Shown: positions 1 through 10,144, counted from the stretch's first letter. The stretch: 64,000 bases of DNA from Erwinia rhapontici (GCF_012271765.1 NZ_VRKO01000010.1:814884-878883), one strand, 5' to 3'. Numbers and translations: made by a program. Notes: a model not told the origin generated them from the letters alone.

Positions 1-56
1 TGCAAAATCTACTCGCTAATTAAAGTGTTCTGCCAAAAATCAATTTTTAAAGTGAG

Positions 57-485
57 TTACTGCTGGATATCTAGCGTGAAATTGATTTTATCATCCGGCA
101 GGGAGCGCGGTTTTCCGTCCGGGTCGACGGCGACGTAAATAAACACGGCTTCGGTGGTGCAGTAGCGTTGCCCGATGGGTTCTGACGACACTTTCTTTAT
201 CCACACTTCAATATTAATGGTGATGGAGCTGGTGCCGGTGCGAATGCAGCGTGCATGGCAGGTGACGACATCACCCACCGCGACCGGCTTCAGAAAGGTC
301 ATCCCGTCAGCGCGCACGGTGACCACACGTCCCCCGGCAATCTCTTTGGCCAGAATAGCGCCGCCCATATCCATCTGCGACATCAGCCAGCCACCGAATA
401 TATCACCGTTGGCATTGGTGTCTGCTGGCATGGCGAGGGTGCGCAGCACCATCTCACCCTGCGGTGTTCTTAGTTCTTCGCTCAT
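57..485 (-). CDS. yciA: Acyl-CoA thioesterase YciA
   Basis: Hotdog-fold acyl-CoA thioester hydrolase that cleaves short- to long-chain acyl-CoAs to free acid and CoA in the cytosol. The protein (142 aa from the chosen start) carries the family segment with PADTNANGDIFGGW and SQMD near the N-terminus, where the catalytic Asp lies, and a VTVRADGMTFLKPV strand typical of YciA. E. coli YciA is about 132 aa. I chose the ATG at 485 because AGGAA lies 8 bases upstream. The open frame continues to 551, but that extension has no family similarity. It is the last gene of a yciC-yciB-yciA run on this strand, as in E. coli. Confidence 0.95.
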   Translation of the reverse strand: MSEELRTPQGEMVLRTLAMPADTNANGDIFGGWLMSQMDMGGAILAKEIAGGRVVTVRADGMTFLKPVAVGDVVTCHARCIRTGTSSITINIEVWIKKVSSEPIGQRYCTTEAVFIYVAVDPDGKPRSLPDDKINFTLDIQQ

Positions 486-558
486 TGTTATGTTCCTGAC
501 ATTGCTGATTTCAAATAACCCACTTGCCCGATCGGGGGTTCCGTCGGGCATTTAACGC

Positions 559-1098
559 TTATTTTTCTTCTTGTTGTGGCATCAGACGGTAAATATAGAC
601 ACCGCTTAATAATGTGAACAGCAGCGTTAACGCACTCAGACCGAAGACTTTAAAGTTCATCCAGATGTCCTGGGAAAGCCAGAACGCCACGTAGATATTG
701 GCCAGTCCGCAGGCAAGGAAAAAGAGCGCCCAGGCGATATTCAGACGTCGCCAGGCAAATTCTGGCAGTTGAATCTCCTTGCCCAGCATTTTCTGGATAA
801 GAGGTTGTTTCATAAACCACTGGCTGAACAGCAGTGCGACAGCAAACAGACCGTAAATAATGGTGACTTTCCATTTGATAAAGTCCGGGTTATGCAACGC
901 AATCGTCAGGGTGCCAAAAATAGCCACCAGTGCGAAGGTGATCAGCGACATTTTTTCCAGCTTGCGATACAGCAGCCAGCTGGCGACCAGCGCCAGACCT
1001 GAGGCAACGATCAGTGCACCAGAGGCAACAAAAATGTCGTACAACTTGTAGAAAACAAAAAACACTACAAGCGGAAGAAAGTCGAGTAACTGCTTCAT
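559..1098 (-). CDS. yciB: Inner membrane-spanning protein YciB (septation protein A family)
   Basis: Integral inner-membrane protein of the YciB/IspZ family. In E. coli it is linked to cell envelope synthesis and interacts with elongation and division proteins; its molecular activity is not settled. Starting at [10 protein letters not shown] gives 179 aa, the E. coli length. I see about five hydrophobic segments, starting with the [20 protein letters not shown] region and ending near [20 protein letters not shown] start 12 bases further upstream (MEAAMKQ) is possible but would be non-standard. It lies between yciC and yciA. Confidence 0.95.
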   Translation of the reverse strand: MKQLLDFLPLVVFFVFYKLYDIFVASGALIVASGLALVASWLLYRKLEKMSLITFALVAIFGTLTIALHNPDFIKWKVTIIYGLFAVALLFSQWFMKQPLIQKMLGKEIQLPEFAWRRLNIAWALFFLACGLANIYVAFWLSQDIWMNFKVFGLSALTLLFTLLSGVYIYRLMPQQEEK

Positions 1099-1137
1099 AG
1101 CGGCTTCCAAATAACAGACTAAACCGGAATATTATGA

Positions 1138-1169
1138 ATCGGGAATGACTCTGTCGAGGCATTCCCGAT
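1138..1169. other. 10-bp inverted repeat between yciC and yciB
   Basis: ATCGGGAATG (1138-1147) pairs with CATTCCCGAT (1160-1169) across a 12-base loop. It lies in the short gap after the yciC stop and before yciB. There is no U-run on either side, so it looks more like an mRNA-stabilising or processing hairpin inside the operon than a terminator. Confidence 0.5.
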
Positions 1170-1172
1170 GAA

Positions 1173-1910
1173 TTAACGTAACAGCATATACAGGCGTGAC
1201 AAATAGATAATCAGTATGGCTGAAATCAGATTGCTAATGGCGTTCAACAGGACGGAGGCGACGTCAGGTGGCAACCACAGCAATGAAGATGCCAGCAGCA
1301 GCACAACCAGTTTCGCCACAATCCACAGAACAACAGCCGGTGCCACCAGTTTCATCTGGCTCCATCCGAGGCGAACGCTGGTGCGCATGGCCGCAAAAAC
1401 GCCGATTTTCTCTGTGTTCATGATGATTGGTGACAACGCCAGCGTCACGGCCAGCAATACACCCGGCACCACCAGCACCATAAAGCCAAGCTGGATCACT
1501 AACGTCATCAGGAACGTCAGCAGCAGCAGGCGCGGTAATAGCGGAGCTGAAGCACCAATGGCCCGCAGTGCACTGACACGCTGACCGGATGATACCATCG
1601 GGATCAGGCACAGCATGCCGCCCAGCAGCAGCACATTCCCTACCAGTGAAGCAAAAGTCCCCGCAGCGGAGGCTTTTAGCAGCACCTTTTGTTGTTCCGG
1701 CGACATGTTTTGAATCATTTCCATCAGGCTGCCGGCCGAACCTGCAGCACCGTCACCCAGGATCTGCATTTGATCGGCATCAGGCGTAAAAGCCTTGCCG
1801 AGCATCATGGTGATAAATGAGGTCAGTAGCGCCATCAGTGTAATGGTAACCAACTGATGACGGAAAAAATTCCCCGTGTCACGGTATAGCGAACCCGCCG
1901 TGATAGACAT
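1173..1910 (-). CDS. yciC: UPF0259 family inner membrane protein YciC
   Basis: Polytopic inner-membrane protein, 245 aa from [11 protein letters not shown] (E. coli 247 aa). About six hydrophobic stretches are visible, for example [35 protein letters not shown] and [18 protein letters not shown]. In E. coli YciC has been tied to envelope homeostasis together with YciB; the activity is unknown. An open extension to 1964 adds 18 residues without a membrane or family signal. I chose 1910 because an AAGGAGAGTAC-type ribosome site precedes it. It is first gene of the yciC-yciB-yciA cluster and is divergent from ompW. Confidence 0.93.
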   Translation of the reverse strand: MSITAGSLYRDTGNFFRHQLVTITLMALLTSFITMMLGKAFTPDADQMQILGDGAAGSAGSLMEMIQNMSPEQQKVLLKASAAGTFASLVGNVLLLGGMLCLIPMVSSGQRVSALRAIGASAPLLPRLLLLTFLMTLVIQLGFMVLVVPGVLLAVTLALSPIIMNTEKIGVFAAMRTSVRLGWSQMKLVAPAVVLWIVAKLVVLLLASSLLWLPPDVASVLLNAISNLISAILIIYLSRLYMLLR

Positions 1911-2280
1911 GTACTCTCCTTGAAAGGCCGGTGTTATAGACCCGGCGATTGTACATGCTCTCATGGGGTGCTGGCACTCAGATTGACATAACTTTCGATT
2001 TAAGAAGGTATTACCGCAGCTTTCACGCGCTGCTGCGTGACATTTCCCTGCGTCTGAGCTGACGTTGTGTCATTTCTCATTTTCCCTCTCTGGATCACTA
2101 AGATTAATCCCGGGGTTAATTGGGCAAAATTGATCTAAATCAACCCTATGTTTTTTATCAAGTTTATACGGATTGATTCACATGACCTTTTGCGTAAATA
2201 AGCGTAAATATGTTCGTGATTTCGCACTAAGGCCTCGTAGCAGGCCACATGCTGACAACAATTCGACAAAAGGAATGGTT
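1911..2280. other. yciC/ompW divergent intergenic region
   Basis: 370 bases without a gene. It holds the yciC promoter region on one side and, toward ompW, an FNR site, a candidate -10 (TATACG, about 2165-2170) and a roughly 100-base ompW leader ending in AAAAGGAATGGTT before the ATG at 2281. Short open frames here (start at 2173) run in frame into ompW but show no signal peptide and are read as leader. Confidence 0.6.
2130..2143 (+). promoter_or_regulatory. FNR binding site of ompW
   Basis: TTGATCTAAATCAA is a perfect TTGAT-N4-ATCAA FNR palindrome. Its centre is about 40 bases upstream of the start expected from the TATACG -10 near 2165-2170, the class II activator position. ompW is a known FNR target in enteric bacteria, so anaerobic activation of ompW is the natural reading. 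Confidence 0.85.
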
Positions 2281-2916
2281 ATGAAACTGAAAGCACTGGC
2301 ACTGGCCCTTGTTACCCTACTGCCTGCTGTTGCCTCCGCCCACCAAGCCGGGGACTTCTTTATGCGCGCCGGTTCAGCGACTGTGCGCCCGACCGGTGGC
2401 TCAGATAATGTGATGGGGCTGGGGGAGTTCGATATTGATAACAATACCCAGCTTGGTCTGACTTTTACCTATATGGCGACGGACAACATTGGTATTGAGT
2501 TGCTGGGTGCCACACCGTTCAAACATCACGTTGGACTACAGGCCACCGGAACACTGGCAACAGTTCATCAACTGCCGCCAACGTTAATGGCACAGTGGTA
2601 CTTCATGGGCAATACCAGCAAATGGCAGCCTTATGCCGGTATCGGTGTTAACTACACCATGTTCTATGACACGGACTTTAACGACACCGGGCGAGCGGCA
2701 GGGCTGAGTAACCTGAAAGTGAAAAACTCCTGGGGCGTGGCGGGGCAGTTAGGCCTGGATTATCAATTAACGCCTGACTGGATGCTGAATGCGTCACTGT
2801 GGTACATGGATATTAATACTAAAGTCAGTTTCGACTCTCAGACGGCAGGTCATCAGAGTATTGATACACACATTAATCCGTTCGTGTTCTTCTTCGGGGC
2901 GGGTTACCGTTTCTAA
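2281..2916 (+). CDS. ompW: Outer membrane protein OmpW
   Basis: Eight-stranded outer-membrane beta-barrel of the OmpW/AlkL family with a hydrophobic channel for small molecules; it is a colicin S4 receptor in E. coli. The chosen product is 211 aa, with a signal peptide (MKLKALALALVTLLPAVASA) cut before HQAGDFFMRAG. Aromatic-rich beta strands follow (TPTLMAQWYF-type, YAGIGVNYTMFY, LNASLWYMDI), and the C-terminus GAGYRF ends in Phe as expected for BAM recognition. An AAGGAA ribosome site precedes the ATG. The gene has its own FNR-linked promoter and a terminator just downstream. Confidence 0.96.
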   Translation: MKLKALALALVTLLPAVASAHQAGDFFMRAGSATVRPTGGSDNVMGLGEFDIDNNTQLGLTFTYMATDNIGIELLGATPFKHHVGLQATGTLATVHQLPPTLMAQWYFMGNTSKWQPYAGIGVNYTMFYDTDFNDTGRAAGLSNLKVKNSWGVAGQLGLDYQLTPDWMLNASLWYMDINTKVSFDSQTAGHQSIDTHINPFVFFFGAGYRF

Positions 2917-2938
2917 GCCTGTCTGGGCCAGAAACAAG

Positions 2939-2966
2939 AAAGGCGCGAAGTTCGCGCCTTTTTCTT
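2939..2966. terminator. Bidirectional terminator between ompW and the BON lipoprotein gene
   Basis: AGGCGCGAA (2941-2949) and TTCGCGCCT (2951-2959) form a tight 9-bp stem followed by TTTTCTTTT on the plus strand. Upstream As (GAAAG) give a weaker U-run for the minus strand. It serves ompW and the convergent gene ending at 2979. Confidence 0.85.
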
Positions 2967-2978
2967 TTATACAGTTCG

Positions 2979-3293
2979 TTACTTAATCTGCATATTGTTT
3001 ACCACCGATTTCACACCCGCCACACCACGTGTGACCTGTACGGCGCGGTTTGCCGCCTGCGGTGAACTGACAAAACCACTTAACTGCACGCGGCCTTTAA
3101 AGGTCTCAACGTTGATTTCCGTGGACTTCAGTGATTTATCATTCAGCAACCCGGCTTTCACCTTAGTCGTTACTACCGTATCGTCAATATACCCGCCAGT
3201 ACCTTCTTTGGTTGCCGTAGGCGCGCAGGCGCTGACGGACAGTGCCACAACAGCGGCAATAACCATACCCGATAAGACTTTAAACAATTTCAT
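2979..3293 (-). CDS. BON-domain lipoprotein
   Basis: Small envelope lipoprotein, 104 aa from MKLFKVLSG. It has a signal peptide with lipobox LSVSAC, then a single BON domain (about residues 35-104) with the characteristic DDTVVTTKVKAGLL helix, the GRVQLSGFVSS strand-turn and a VKSVVNNM end. BON domains bind phospholipid or envelope partners, as in OsmY and DolP. In E. coli the stress genes yciGFE occupy this ompW-trpA interval; here this gene is alone. It is likely an envelope stress protein, but I cannot name an orthologue. Confidence 0.85.
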   Translation of the reverse strand: MKLFKVLSGMVIAAVVALSVSACAPTATKEGTGGYIDDTVVTTKVKAGLLNDKSLKSTEINVETFKGRVQLSGFVSSPQAANRAVQVTRGVAGVKSVVNNMQIK

Positions 3294-3395
3294 TGCATCT
3301 CTCCCTGTCATCATCAAAAGGCAGTCATCCGCGTGATTGCGGTTCACAATAATAGTTGTTCACAGAAGGAAAGAAAGCAAATCAGGATTGTGACA

Positions 3396-3437
3396 AACAG
3401 AAAGAAAATAATGCCTTATCACAGGAATAAGGCATTA
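3396..3437 (-). terminator. trp operon terminator
   Basis: Reading the minus strand after trpA, AATGCCTTAT and ATAAGGCATT (3427-3436 and 3410-3419) form a 10-bp stem with a 7-base loop, followed by ATTTTCTTTC. This is a Rho-independent terminator at the end of the trp operon. Confidence 0.8.
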
Positions 3438-3444
3438 ACAGAGA

Positions 3445-4251
3445 TTAGCTGCGGGTGGCGGCCTTCAGTGAGCTGGCAAAGGCAGTCAGCTCTTTCAGCA
3501 TCACGTCGGGGTGGGAGGCGTTCCGCTCAATGATTTTGACAATCGCCGAGCCTGAAATCGCCCCGGCGGCACCGGACGCGATCGCTTCTTTAACCTGTGA
3601 AGGTTCAGAAATGCCAAAGCCCTGCAAGGCAGGCGCAGCGTGGTATTCGCGCAGCTTATCGACCAGATGTTTCAACGGCAGATTGGCACGGGTTTCGGAG
3701 CCGGTGACGCCAGCACGTGACAGCAGGTAGGTATACCCCCGGCCGTGCGAGGCGATTTCACGCAGCAGATCGTCACTGGCGTTCGGCGGGCAGATAAAGA
3801 TCGGGGCGACGTTATGGCGCATCGCCGCCTGACGGAAGGGGGCGGACTCCTCCACCGGCACATCCGCAATCAGCACGGAATCAACGCCAGCCTGCTGGCA
3901 GCGGGCATAAAAATTATCGATGCCGTTTGAGAACACCAGGTTCGCGTACATCAGCAGGCCAATCGGCAGTTCCGGGTATTTCTGGCGAATGGCGGCCAGC
4001 ATCTCGAAGCATTGTGATGGCGTCACGCCGGCGGCGAAGGCGCGCAGATTGGCATTCTGAATGGTCGGGCCATCCGCCAGCGGATCGGAGAAGGGGATGC
4101 CAAGTTCAAGGGCATCCGCGCCTCCGGCCACCAGCGCATCAATAATCTGCAATGACAGCTCAGGATTCGGGTCACCGAGGGTAACGAAAGGCACGAAAGC
4201 GCCTTCTTTACGTTCTGCCAGGCGTTTAAAACAGAGGTCGTAACGTTCCAT
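3445..4251 (-). CDS. trpA: Tryptophan synthase alpha subunit
   Basis: Cleaves indole-3-glycerol phosphate to indole and glyceraldehyde-3-phosphate; the indole is channelled to TrpB in the alpha2-beta2 complex. The 268-aa TIM barrel equals the E. coli length. Seen: the [10 protein letters not shown] start, the catalytic Glu in [11 protein letters not shown] and the catalytic Asp in [12 protein letters not shown], and the phosphate-binding GFGIS and GAISGSAIV segments. It is the last gene of the trp operon and its ATG overlaps the trpB stop by one base, consistent with translational coupling. Confidence 0.98.
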   Translation of the reverse strand: MERYDLCFKRLAERKEGAFVPFVTLGDPNPELSLQIIDALVAGGADALELGIPFSDPLADGPTIQNANLRAFAAGVTPSQCFEMLAAIRQKYPELPIGLLMYANLVFSNGIDNFYARCQQAGVDSVLIADVPVEESAPFRQAAMRHNVAPIFICPPNASDDLLREIASHGRGYTYLLSRAGVTGSETRANLPLKHLVDKLREYHAAPALQGFGISEPSQVKEAIASGAAGAISGSAIVKIIERNASHPDVMLKELTAFASSLKAATRS

Positions 4252-5441
4252 CAGATTTCTCCCTTAGCGGTAAAGATGTCATGCACGGTGAAGATGTCTT
4301 TGTCACCACGGCCGGAAAGATTCACCACCAGCAGTTGCTCTTTCTCAGGGTTTTCACGCATCATTTTCAGGGCATGGGCCAGCGCGTGTGACGATTCCAG
4401 CGCAGGGATAATCCCTTCGCTGCGGCACAGTGTTTTAAAGGCATCCAGCGCTTCGTCATCCGTAATAGAAACGTAATCAGCGCGGCCAATGCTGTTGAGA
4501 TAGGCGTGCTGAGGGCCGACGGACGGGAAGTCGAGACCGGCAGAAATAGAGTAAGACTCTTCAATCTGGCCATCGTGGGTTTGCATCATGGGGGCTTTCA
4601 TCCCGAAATAGATGCCCACGCGGCCATGCTTCAGTGGCGCGCCGTGCTCGCCGCTTTCAATCCCGTGCCCCGCCGGTTCAACGCCAATCAGGCCAACGCT
4701 GGTGTCATCAATAAAATCAGCAAACATACCGATGGCGTTAGAGCCGCCACCCACACAGGCAATCAACGCATCCGGCAGGCGACCCTCTTTTTCCAGAATC
4801 TGCGCTTTGGTCTCTTCACCAATCATGCGCTGGAACTCACGCACGATGGTCGGGAACGGATGCGGGCCCGCTGCGGTACCCAGCATATAGTGAGCGGTTT
4901 CATAGCTGCCCGACCAGTCGCGCAGCGCTTCGTTACAGGCATCTTTCAGCGTTGAGGAACCGCTGTGAACCGGGATCACTTCCGCACCCATCAGCTTCAT
5001 ACGGAATACGTTAGGAGACTGGCGTTCGATATCTTTCGCGCCCATATAGATGCGGCATTTCAGGCCAAGCAGTGCGCTGGCAAGTGCAGACGCCACGCCA
5101 TGCTGACCGGCACCCGTCTCAGCGATAATCTCCTTTTTCCCCATGCGTTTCGCCAGCAGTGCCTGGCCCAACACCTGGTTAGTTTTGTGCGCGCCGCCGT
5201 GCAGCAGGTCTTCACGCTTCAGATACAGGCGGGTTTTGGTGCCTGCCGTCAGGTTTTTGCACAGCGTAAGTGCGGTAGGGCGGCCAGCATAGTTTTTCAG
5301 CAGGTCAGTAAATTCCGCCTGGAACGCCGGGTCGCTCTGAGCGCTGATAAAGGCATCTTCCAGTTGGAGCAGTGCAGGCATCAGGATCTGCGGCACATAC
5401 ATGCCGCCAAACTCACCAAAATACGGATTTAATCGGGTCAT
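4251..5441 (-). CDS. trpB: Tryptophan synthase beta subunit
   Basis: PLP enzyme condensing indole with L-serine to give L-tryptophan. The 396-aa product (E. coli 397) shows the PLP lysine in GGAHKTNQ, the phosphate-binding loop GGGSNA and the catalytic Glu in AETGAGQHG. The N-terminus [19 protein letters not shown] is typical. It lies 14 bases downstream of trpC and overlaps trpA. Confidence 0.98.
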   Translation of the reverse strand: MTRLNPYFGEFGGMYVPQILMPALLQLEDAFISAQSDPAFQAEFTDLLKNYAGRPTALTLCKNLTAGTKTRLYLKREDLLHGGAHKTNQVLGQALLAKRMGKKEIIAETGAGQHGVASALASALLGLKCRIYMGAKDIERQSPNVFRMKLMGAEVIPVHSGSSTLKDACNEALRDWSGSYETAHYMLGTAAGPHPFPTIVREFQRMIGEETKAQILEKEGRLPDALIACVGGGSNAIGMFADFIDDTSVGLIGVEPAGHGIESGEHGAPLKHGRVGIYFGMKAPMMQTHDGQIEESYSISAGLDFPSVGPQHAYLNSIGRADYVSITDDEALDAFKTLCRSEGIIPALESSHALAHALKMMRENPEKEQLLVVNLSGRGDKDIFTVHDIFTAKGEI

Positions 5442-5455
5442 GTCGTTTCTCTTTA

Positions 5456-6817
5456 TCAGTAGGCTTTCAGTGTCTGAAACACGGAAGCAATTTTACCGGC
5501 ATCTTTCACTCCAGGGGCACTTTCCACGCCGGAGTTAAAGTCGAGGCCCGCACAGCCAAGCTGTGCCGCCTGTACGCAATTTTCTGCACCCAGACCACCG
5601 GCCAGCAGCACATTGTCCAGCGACTGGTTGGCAAGCAGTGACCAGTCAAACGCCTGACCGCTGCCCCCGTTTCCGTGGTCGAAGACGTAGCGGTCAACGC
5701 CAGCCCAGTCACGGTCAGGCAGGCTGTCGCTGATGCTGAACGCTTTCCAGATTTTTACCGTTTCCGGTAGCTGGCTGCGTAACTGGCTGACGTAGTCGCG
5801 GTCTTCGTCGCCGTGCAACTGTACGGCGGAGAGATTCAGCTGCTGCGCACAGGTGACAACGTCACTGATGACATTATTACGGAACACGCCGACATACTTC
5901 AGTGCAGCGGCAGGGATAATCTGCTGAGCCTGTTCGATACTGAGCTGGCGAGGGGAACCCTCGGCGAAGATCAGGCCGCCATACAGTGCACCTGCCTCCA
6001 GCGCGTTGCGGGCATCTTCGGCACGCGTCAGGCCGCAGACTTTGTTATCGCCGATAATCACCCGACGCACGGCGGCAGCCAGGTCATCTTCTGACATCAG
6101 CGCCGAGCCAATCAGGAAGCCGTTAGCAAAGTGGCTCAGTTCGCGCACTTGCGCATAATTGTTGATGCCGGACTCGCTGATCACCGTGACGCCATGCGCC
6201 ACTTTCGGTGCCAGGCGGCGGGTGCGGTCCAGATCGATGGAGAGATCGCGCAGGTCACGGTTATTAATGCCGACCACTTTGGCACCCAGCGCGGTGGCGC
6301 GTTCCAGCTCTTCATCGCTGATCACTTCCGTCAGGACGCCCATGTTCAGGCTGTGCGCCACGGCAGCCAGCTGGCGATACTGATCGTCGTTCAGCACGGA
6401 GAGCATCAGCAGGATGGCATCGGCCTGGTAATGGCGCGCCAGGTAGATCTGATACGGGTCAATAATAAAGTCTTTGCACAGTACCGGCTGGGTGACAATA
6501 CTGCTGACGATCGGCAGAAAATCGAAGCTTCCCTGGAAGTATTTCTCATCCGTCAGCACCGAAATGGCAGAGGCATAATGCTTATACACGCCGGCAATCA
6601 CCGCCGGGTCAAAGTCTTCACGGATCACGCCCTTTGAGGGCGAAGCCTTCTTACATTCCAGAATAAAGACGGTGCGCGCACCTTTCAGCGCATCGTAAAA
6701 GCTGCGCGTGGAGGGTGTGATGTCGTTCTGAAAGGTGGCCAGCGGCTGCTGCTGCTGACGTTCTGCCAGCCAGATTGCTTTATCCTGAACGATTTTAGTG
6801 AGTACGGTTTCCTGCAT
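5456..6817 (-). CDS. trpC: Bifunctional indole-3-glycerol-phosphate synthase / phosphoribosylanthranilate isomerase
   Basis: Fused TrpC-TrpF enzyme catalysing the two steps before tryptophan synthase: isomerisation of phosphoribosylanthranilate, then ring closure to indole-3-glycerol phosphate. The 453-aa protein equals the E. coli fusion. Residues 1-255 are the IGPS barrel ([34 protein letters not shown]); residues about 256-453 are the PRAI barrel ([11 protein letters not shown] with the catalytic Cys, [26 protein letters not shown]). It is separated from trpD by only 2 bases. Confidence 0.98.
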   Translation of the reverse strand: MQETVLTKIVQDKAIWLAERQQQQPLATFQNDITPSTRSFYDALKGARTVFILECKKASPSKGVIREDFDPAVIAGVYKHYASAISVLTDEKYFQGSFDFLPIVSSIVTQPVLCKDFIIDPYQIYLARHYQADAILLMLSVLNDDQYRQLAAVAHSLNMGVLTEVISDEELERATALGAKVVGINNRDLRDLSIDLDRTRRLAPKVAHGVTVISESGINNYAQVRELSHFANGFLIGSALMSEDDLAAAVRRVIIGDNKVCGLTRAEDARNALEAGALYGGLIFAEGSPRQLSIEQAQQIIPAAALKYVGVFRNNVISDVVTCAQQLNLSAVQLHGDEDRDYVSQLRSQLPETVKIWKAFSISDSLPDRDWAGVDRYVFDHGNGGSGQAFDWSLLANQSLDNVLLAGGLGAENCVQAAQLGCAGLDFNSGVESAPGVKDAGKIASVFQTLKAY

Positions 6818-6819
6818 GA

Positions 6820-7818
6820 TTATCCTCTTGCTGCCAGTGCGACCACGTGCTCGTAGGCTTTGCCGCTGCGAATGGTTTTCAGCGCCTGTTGGGCATTGTG
6901 TCGTAAGTCTTCATGACCAAAAATTTTCAGCAACAGGGCGACGTTTGCCGCCACGGCTTCTTCGTGCGCCAGCTCGCCATTACCCTGGAGTAAACGGGTT
7001 AAAATGTCACGGTTTTCTTCCGGTGAACCCCCGGCCAGCGCCTCTTGCGGATGGTAGCTCAGGCCAAAATCTTCAGCCGTTAACTGATAGCTGGTGATCT
7101 CGCCGTCACGCAGTTCGGCCACATGAGTGGCGCTGTGCAGAGCCACTTCATCCATCCCCCCGCCATGCACGACTGCCGCACGCTGGTAACCCAGCACTTT
7201 CAACGTCTGAGCAATCGGCAGCACCAGCTCCGGGCTGTAAACACCGATCACTGCCAGCGGCGGACGTGCCGGGTTAATCAACGGGCCGAGCACGTTAAAG
7301 ATGGTACGCGTCTTCAGTTCTTTACGCACCGGCATCGCATGGCGAAAACCGCTGTGATACTGAGGGGCAAACAGGAAACACACGTTTAAATCATCCAGTG
7401 CCTGGCGTGCCTGCACTGCGGGTAAATCCAGGCTGATACCGAAAGCGGCCAGCAAATCTGACGAACCCGATTTACTGGAAACACTGCGGTTACCGTGCTT
7501 CGCCACCTTCAATCCGCACGCGGCGGCAACAAATGCGCTGGCGGTGGAAATATTAATGCTGTTACTGCCGTCACCGCCGGTCCCGACAATATCCGCAAAC
7601 GGATAGTCCGGGCGCGGGAAAGGTTTAGCGTCTTCTAACAAGGCGGTGGCTGCCCCGGCAATCTCCTGAGGACGTTCACCACGGATCTTCATGGCGATCA
7701 GCGCTCCCGCCAGCTGGGTTGGCTCCAGCTGCCCGGTAATAATCGCCGAAAACAGCTGGTGGCTTTCTGCCTGCGTCAGGATCTCGGCCTGGTATAATTT
7801 TTCCAGAATAGTGTTCAT
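6820..7818 (-). CDS. trpD: Anthranilate phosphoribosyltransferase
   Basis: Transfers phosphoribose from PRPP to anthranilate. It is a stand-alone 332-aa protein, whereas in E. coli this domain is fused behind TrpG. Seen: the PRPP-binding [29 protein letters not shown] and the VHGGGMDE segment. Two starts compete: ATG at 7836, which overlaps the trpG stop as ATGA, and ATG at 7818 preceded by AAGGAG with 6-base spacing. I favour 7818. The separate genes still sit head to tail, so TrpG and TrpD are co-produced. Confidence 0.95.
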   Translation of the reverse strand: MNTILEKLYQAEILTQAESHQLFSAIITGQLEPTQLAGALIAMKIRGERPQEIAGAATALLEDAKPFPRPDYPFADIVGTGGDGSNSINISTASAFVAAACGLKVAKHGNRSVSSKSGSSDLLAAFGISLDLPAVQARQALDDLNVCFLFAPQYHSGFRHAMPVRKELKTRTIFNVLGPLINPARPPLAVIGVYSPELVLPIAQTLKVLGYQRAAVVHGGGMDEVALHSATHVAELRDGEITSYQLTAEDFGLSYHPQEALAGGSPEENRDILTRLLQGNGELAHEEAVAANVALLLKIFGHEDLRHNAQQALKTIRSGKAYEHVVALAARG

Positions 7819-7832
7819 TGCTGTCTCCTTGA

Positions 7833-8411
7833 TCACGCCAGCGCCCAGGCAAGAGTTTGTTCCAGCAGGCGTGCGCCCTGGCTGGTAAGAATAGATTCCG
7901 GATGGAACTGGAAGCCACAGACACGGTTGGCGTCATCACGGACGGCCATCACCATGCCGTTATAGGTGGCGTTAACCGTTAATCCATCGGGAATATTGCT
8001 GCCGACCAGCGAGTGGTAGCGTGCTACCGGTAACGGGTTGTTCAGCCCGGCAAACATGCCCTGATCGTCATGATCAATCGCAGAGGCTTTGCCGTGCAGG
8101 ATTTCGCCCGCCTGACCCACGTGGCCGCCATAGGCTTCAACAATCGCCTGATGGCCGAGGCAGATACCGATAATCGGCAACTGGCCGCGTAAGGCCTGTA
8201 ACAGCGCTGGCATACAGCCCGCTTCTGACGGTGCGCCCGGACCGGGAGAAAGCATCAGGACCGGATTTTCCATCTGCTGCAAACGGGCAATCAGCTGGTC
8301 CGCCGGGACGTTGTTACGGTAAATCACCACGTTATGGCCAAAGGCACGTAACTGGTCGACGAGGTTGTAGGTAAATGAGTCGAAGTTATCGAGCAGCAGA
8401 ATATCGGCCAT
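7833..8411 (-). CDS. trpG: Anthranilate synthase component II (glutamine amidotransferase)
   Basis: Class I glutamine amidotransferase that supplies ammonia to TrpE. The 192-aa protein has the oxyanion segment [12 protein letters not shown], the catalytic Cys in GICLGHQAI and the His-Glu pair in [10 protein letters not shown]. The N-terminus [20 protein letters not shown] matches the TrpG part of E. coli TrpGD, but the gene stops here instead of continuing into the phosphoribosyltransferase. The ATG overlaps the trpE stop by one base. Confidence 0.97.
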   Translation of the reverse strand: MADILLLDNFDSFTYNLVDQLRAFGHNVVIYRNNVPADQLIARLQQMENPVLMLSPGPGAPSEAGCMPALLQALRGQLPIIGICLGHQAIVEAYGGHVGQAGEILHGKASAIDHDDQGMFAGLNNPLPVARYHSLVGSNIPDGLTVNATYNGMVMAVRDDANRVCGFQFHPESILTSQGARLLEQTLAWALA

Positions 8412-9973
8412 CAGAACATCTCCTTGCTATGGTGCGCTGTCGCGATGGCACGCAGAACCGCGCGCGCCTTATTACGGCTTTCATCCGCTTCCGCCTGCGG
8501 ATTGGAATCCAGAACCACCCCGGCACCGGCCTGAACCGTTGCCACGCCGTCTTCGACGTAGGCAGAGCGAATCACAATGCAGGTATCCAGATCGCCGCTG
8601 GCGGTGAAGTAACCAACGGCACCACCGTAGCTGCCGCGACGGGTGCCTTCGGCTTTGGCAATCAGCTGCATAGCGCGGACTTTTGGTGCGCCGCTCAGAG
8701 TGCCCATGTTCATGCAGGCACGGTAAGCGTGCAGCACGTCAATATCCGCACGCAGCTGGCCGACCACGCGGGAGACCAGATGCATGACAAAGGTGTAACG
8801 GTCAACTTTGGTCAGGTCTGCCACATAACGCGTTCCCGGCTCGCAGATACGCGCCAGATCGTTACGGGCGAGGTCAACCAGCATCAGATGCTCGGCCATC
8901 TCTTTATGGTCAGTGCGCATTTCCAGCTCGATGCGGCTGTCGAGGTCGCGATCCAGTGAGCCATCCGCATGGCGGCCGCGTGGGCGGGTGCCGGCAATTG
9001 GGTAGATTTCAATCTGGTTGCTGATGGCGTCATACTTGAGTGAGCTTTCCGGCGAAGCGCCAAACAGGCTGAACTCGCGATCCTGCATAAAGAACATATA
9101 CGGGCTTGGGTTACTGTTCTTCAGCGTGTCATAGGCGGCCAGCGGCGACGGGCAGGGCAGTGAGAAGCGACGGGATGGCACCACCTGGAAGATTTCGCCG
9201 ATGCGGATCGCATCCTGCATCTGGCGCACCACCTGGCAGTAATCCTCATCGCTCTGGCTGACGCTGAGCGTCATACTTTCGACGGTCTTCACCGGCAGTG
9301 CGCTGGCAGGCTGCAGCATCTGACCGTGCAGCTGCTCAATGCGGCTTTGCAGGCGCATAAATTCTGAAGGTGAATGGGTGAAAAGGCTGGCCTGCAGTCG
9401 CGCGCTTTGCGTCTGATGGTCAATCACCAGCAGCGTTTCTGCCAGATAGAAGCAGTAATCCGGGCAGCGCTGTTCATTCTTTAATTCCGGCAGTGACTCA
9501 AAACCTGCCACCAGATCATAAGCAAACAGGCCGCCGAGCAGCACGGCTTCACGCTCTTCTGCCGGGGCATTAACCAGCTGTGGGATCAGGCGTAATGCAT
9601 CAAAGACCGACAGCGCACGAAGATTGGCGTCCTCATCGAGGAAAGCGTGATTAATCGGGAACACCAGTTCGCGGCCATCCGGGCGCACGCTGTTCTCAAC
9701 CGATTCGGGCAGCGCGGCATCCAGCAGCGGCAGGAGTGCGCGACCATTCTCAGACAGTGCCTGCACCTGTACCCGGTTATCGAGGGCGCTAATGCGCAGG
9801 GCGCTATCCACAATCAGCAGGCTTTTCAGGTTGCGCTTGCTGTCAACGTCCGCAGATTCCAGCAGCAGAGTCTCGGAACGGGCGGCACACAGCTGATGAA
9901 AAACAGCGGCCGGATCTTCGCGGTAAGGTGCGTTGCCGGTAATCAACTTCACTGTAGGTTTGGCATTTTGCAT
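8411..9973 (-). CDS. trpE: Anthranilate synthase component I
   Basis: Converts chorismate and ammonia to anthranilate, the committed step. It is 520 aa like the E. coli enzyme. Seen: the tryptophan feedback-binding LLLESAD motif near residue 39, the chorismate-binding core ([55 protein letters not shown]) and C-terminal [13 protein letters not shown]. It is the first structural gene, downstream of the leader and attenuator, so its expression is set by TrpR and by charged tRNA-Trp. Confidence 0.98.
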   Translation of the reverse strand: MQNAKPTVKLITGNAPYREDPAAVFHQLCAARSETLLLESADVDSKRNLKSLLIVDSALRISALDNRVQVQALSENGRALLPLLDAALPESVENSVRPDGRELVFPINHAFLDEDANLRALSVFDALRLIPQLVNAPAEEREAVLLGGLFAYDLVAGFESLPELKNEQRCPDYCFYLAETLLVIDHQTQSARLQASLFTHSPSEFMRLQSRIEQLHGQMLQPASALPVKTVESMTLSVSQSDEDYCQVVRQMQDAIRIGEIFQVVPSRRFSLPCPSPLAAYDTLKNSNPSPYMFFMQDREFSLFGASPESSLKYDAISNQIEIYPIAGTRPRGRHADGSLDRDLDSRIELEMRTDHKEMAEHLMLVDLARNDLARICEPGTRYVADLTKVDRYTFVMHLVSRVVGQLRADIDVLHAYRACMNMGTLSGAPKVRAMQLIAKAEGTRRGSYGGAVGYFTASGDLDTCIVIRSAYVEDGVATVQAGAGVVLDSNPQAEADESRNKARAVLRAIATAHHSKEMF

Positions 9974-9995
9974 GTGATGTTCTCTGTTTTTTGCT

Positions 9996-10024
9996 CAAAA
10001 AAAAGCCCGCATCAGGCGGGCTTG
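9996..10024 (-). terminator. trp attenuator
   Basis: On the minus strand AGCCCGC (10022-10016), loop CTGAT and GCGGGCT (10010-10004) form the terminator hairpin, followed by a run of eight T (10003-9996). It lies about 45 bases after the trpL stop and about 25 bases before trpE, exactly where the E. coli 3:4 attenuator lies. A Trp-stalled ribosome on the leader would release the upstream pairing partner and prevent this hairpin. Confidence 0.93.
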
Positions 10025-10068
10025 AGTATCTGCACTACGTATTGACCGTGCATGACAACCTCGCCCGT

Positions 10069-10119
10069 TCAGGGAGAAGTACGCCACCAACCAGTCATCA
10101 GAGAGAATGAATACGTCAT
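10069..10119 (-). CDS. trpL: trp operon leader peptide
   Basis: A 16-residue frame reading MTYSFSLMTGWWRTSP. The tandem Trp codons and the following Arg-Thr-Ser match the WWRTS core of the E. coli leader peptide, while the first nine residues differ. A GGTATC segment upstream matches the region before the E. coli trpL start. Its role is to sense charged tRNA-Trp through ribosome stalling. An internal ATG just before GWW would give a 9-residue peptide; I prefer the longer one from its position relative to the promoter. Confidence 0.9.
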   Translation of the reverse strand: MTYSFSLMTGWWRTSP

Positions 10120-10144
10120 GATACAGATACCTTGCTTGTGAACT

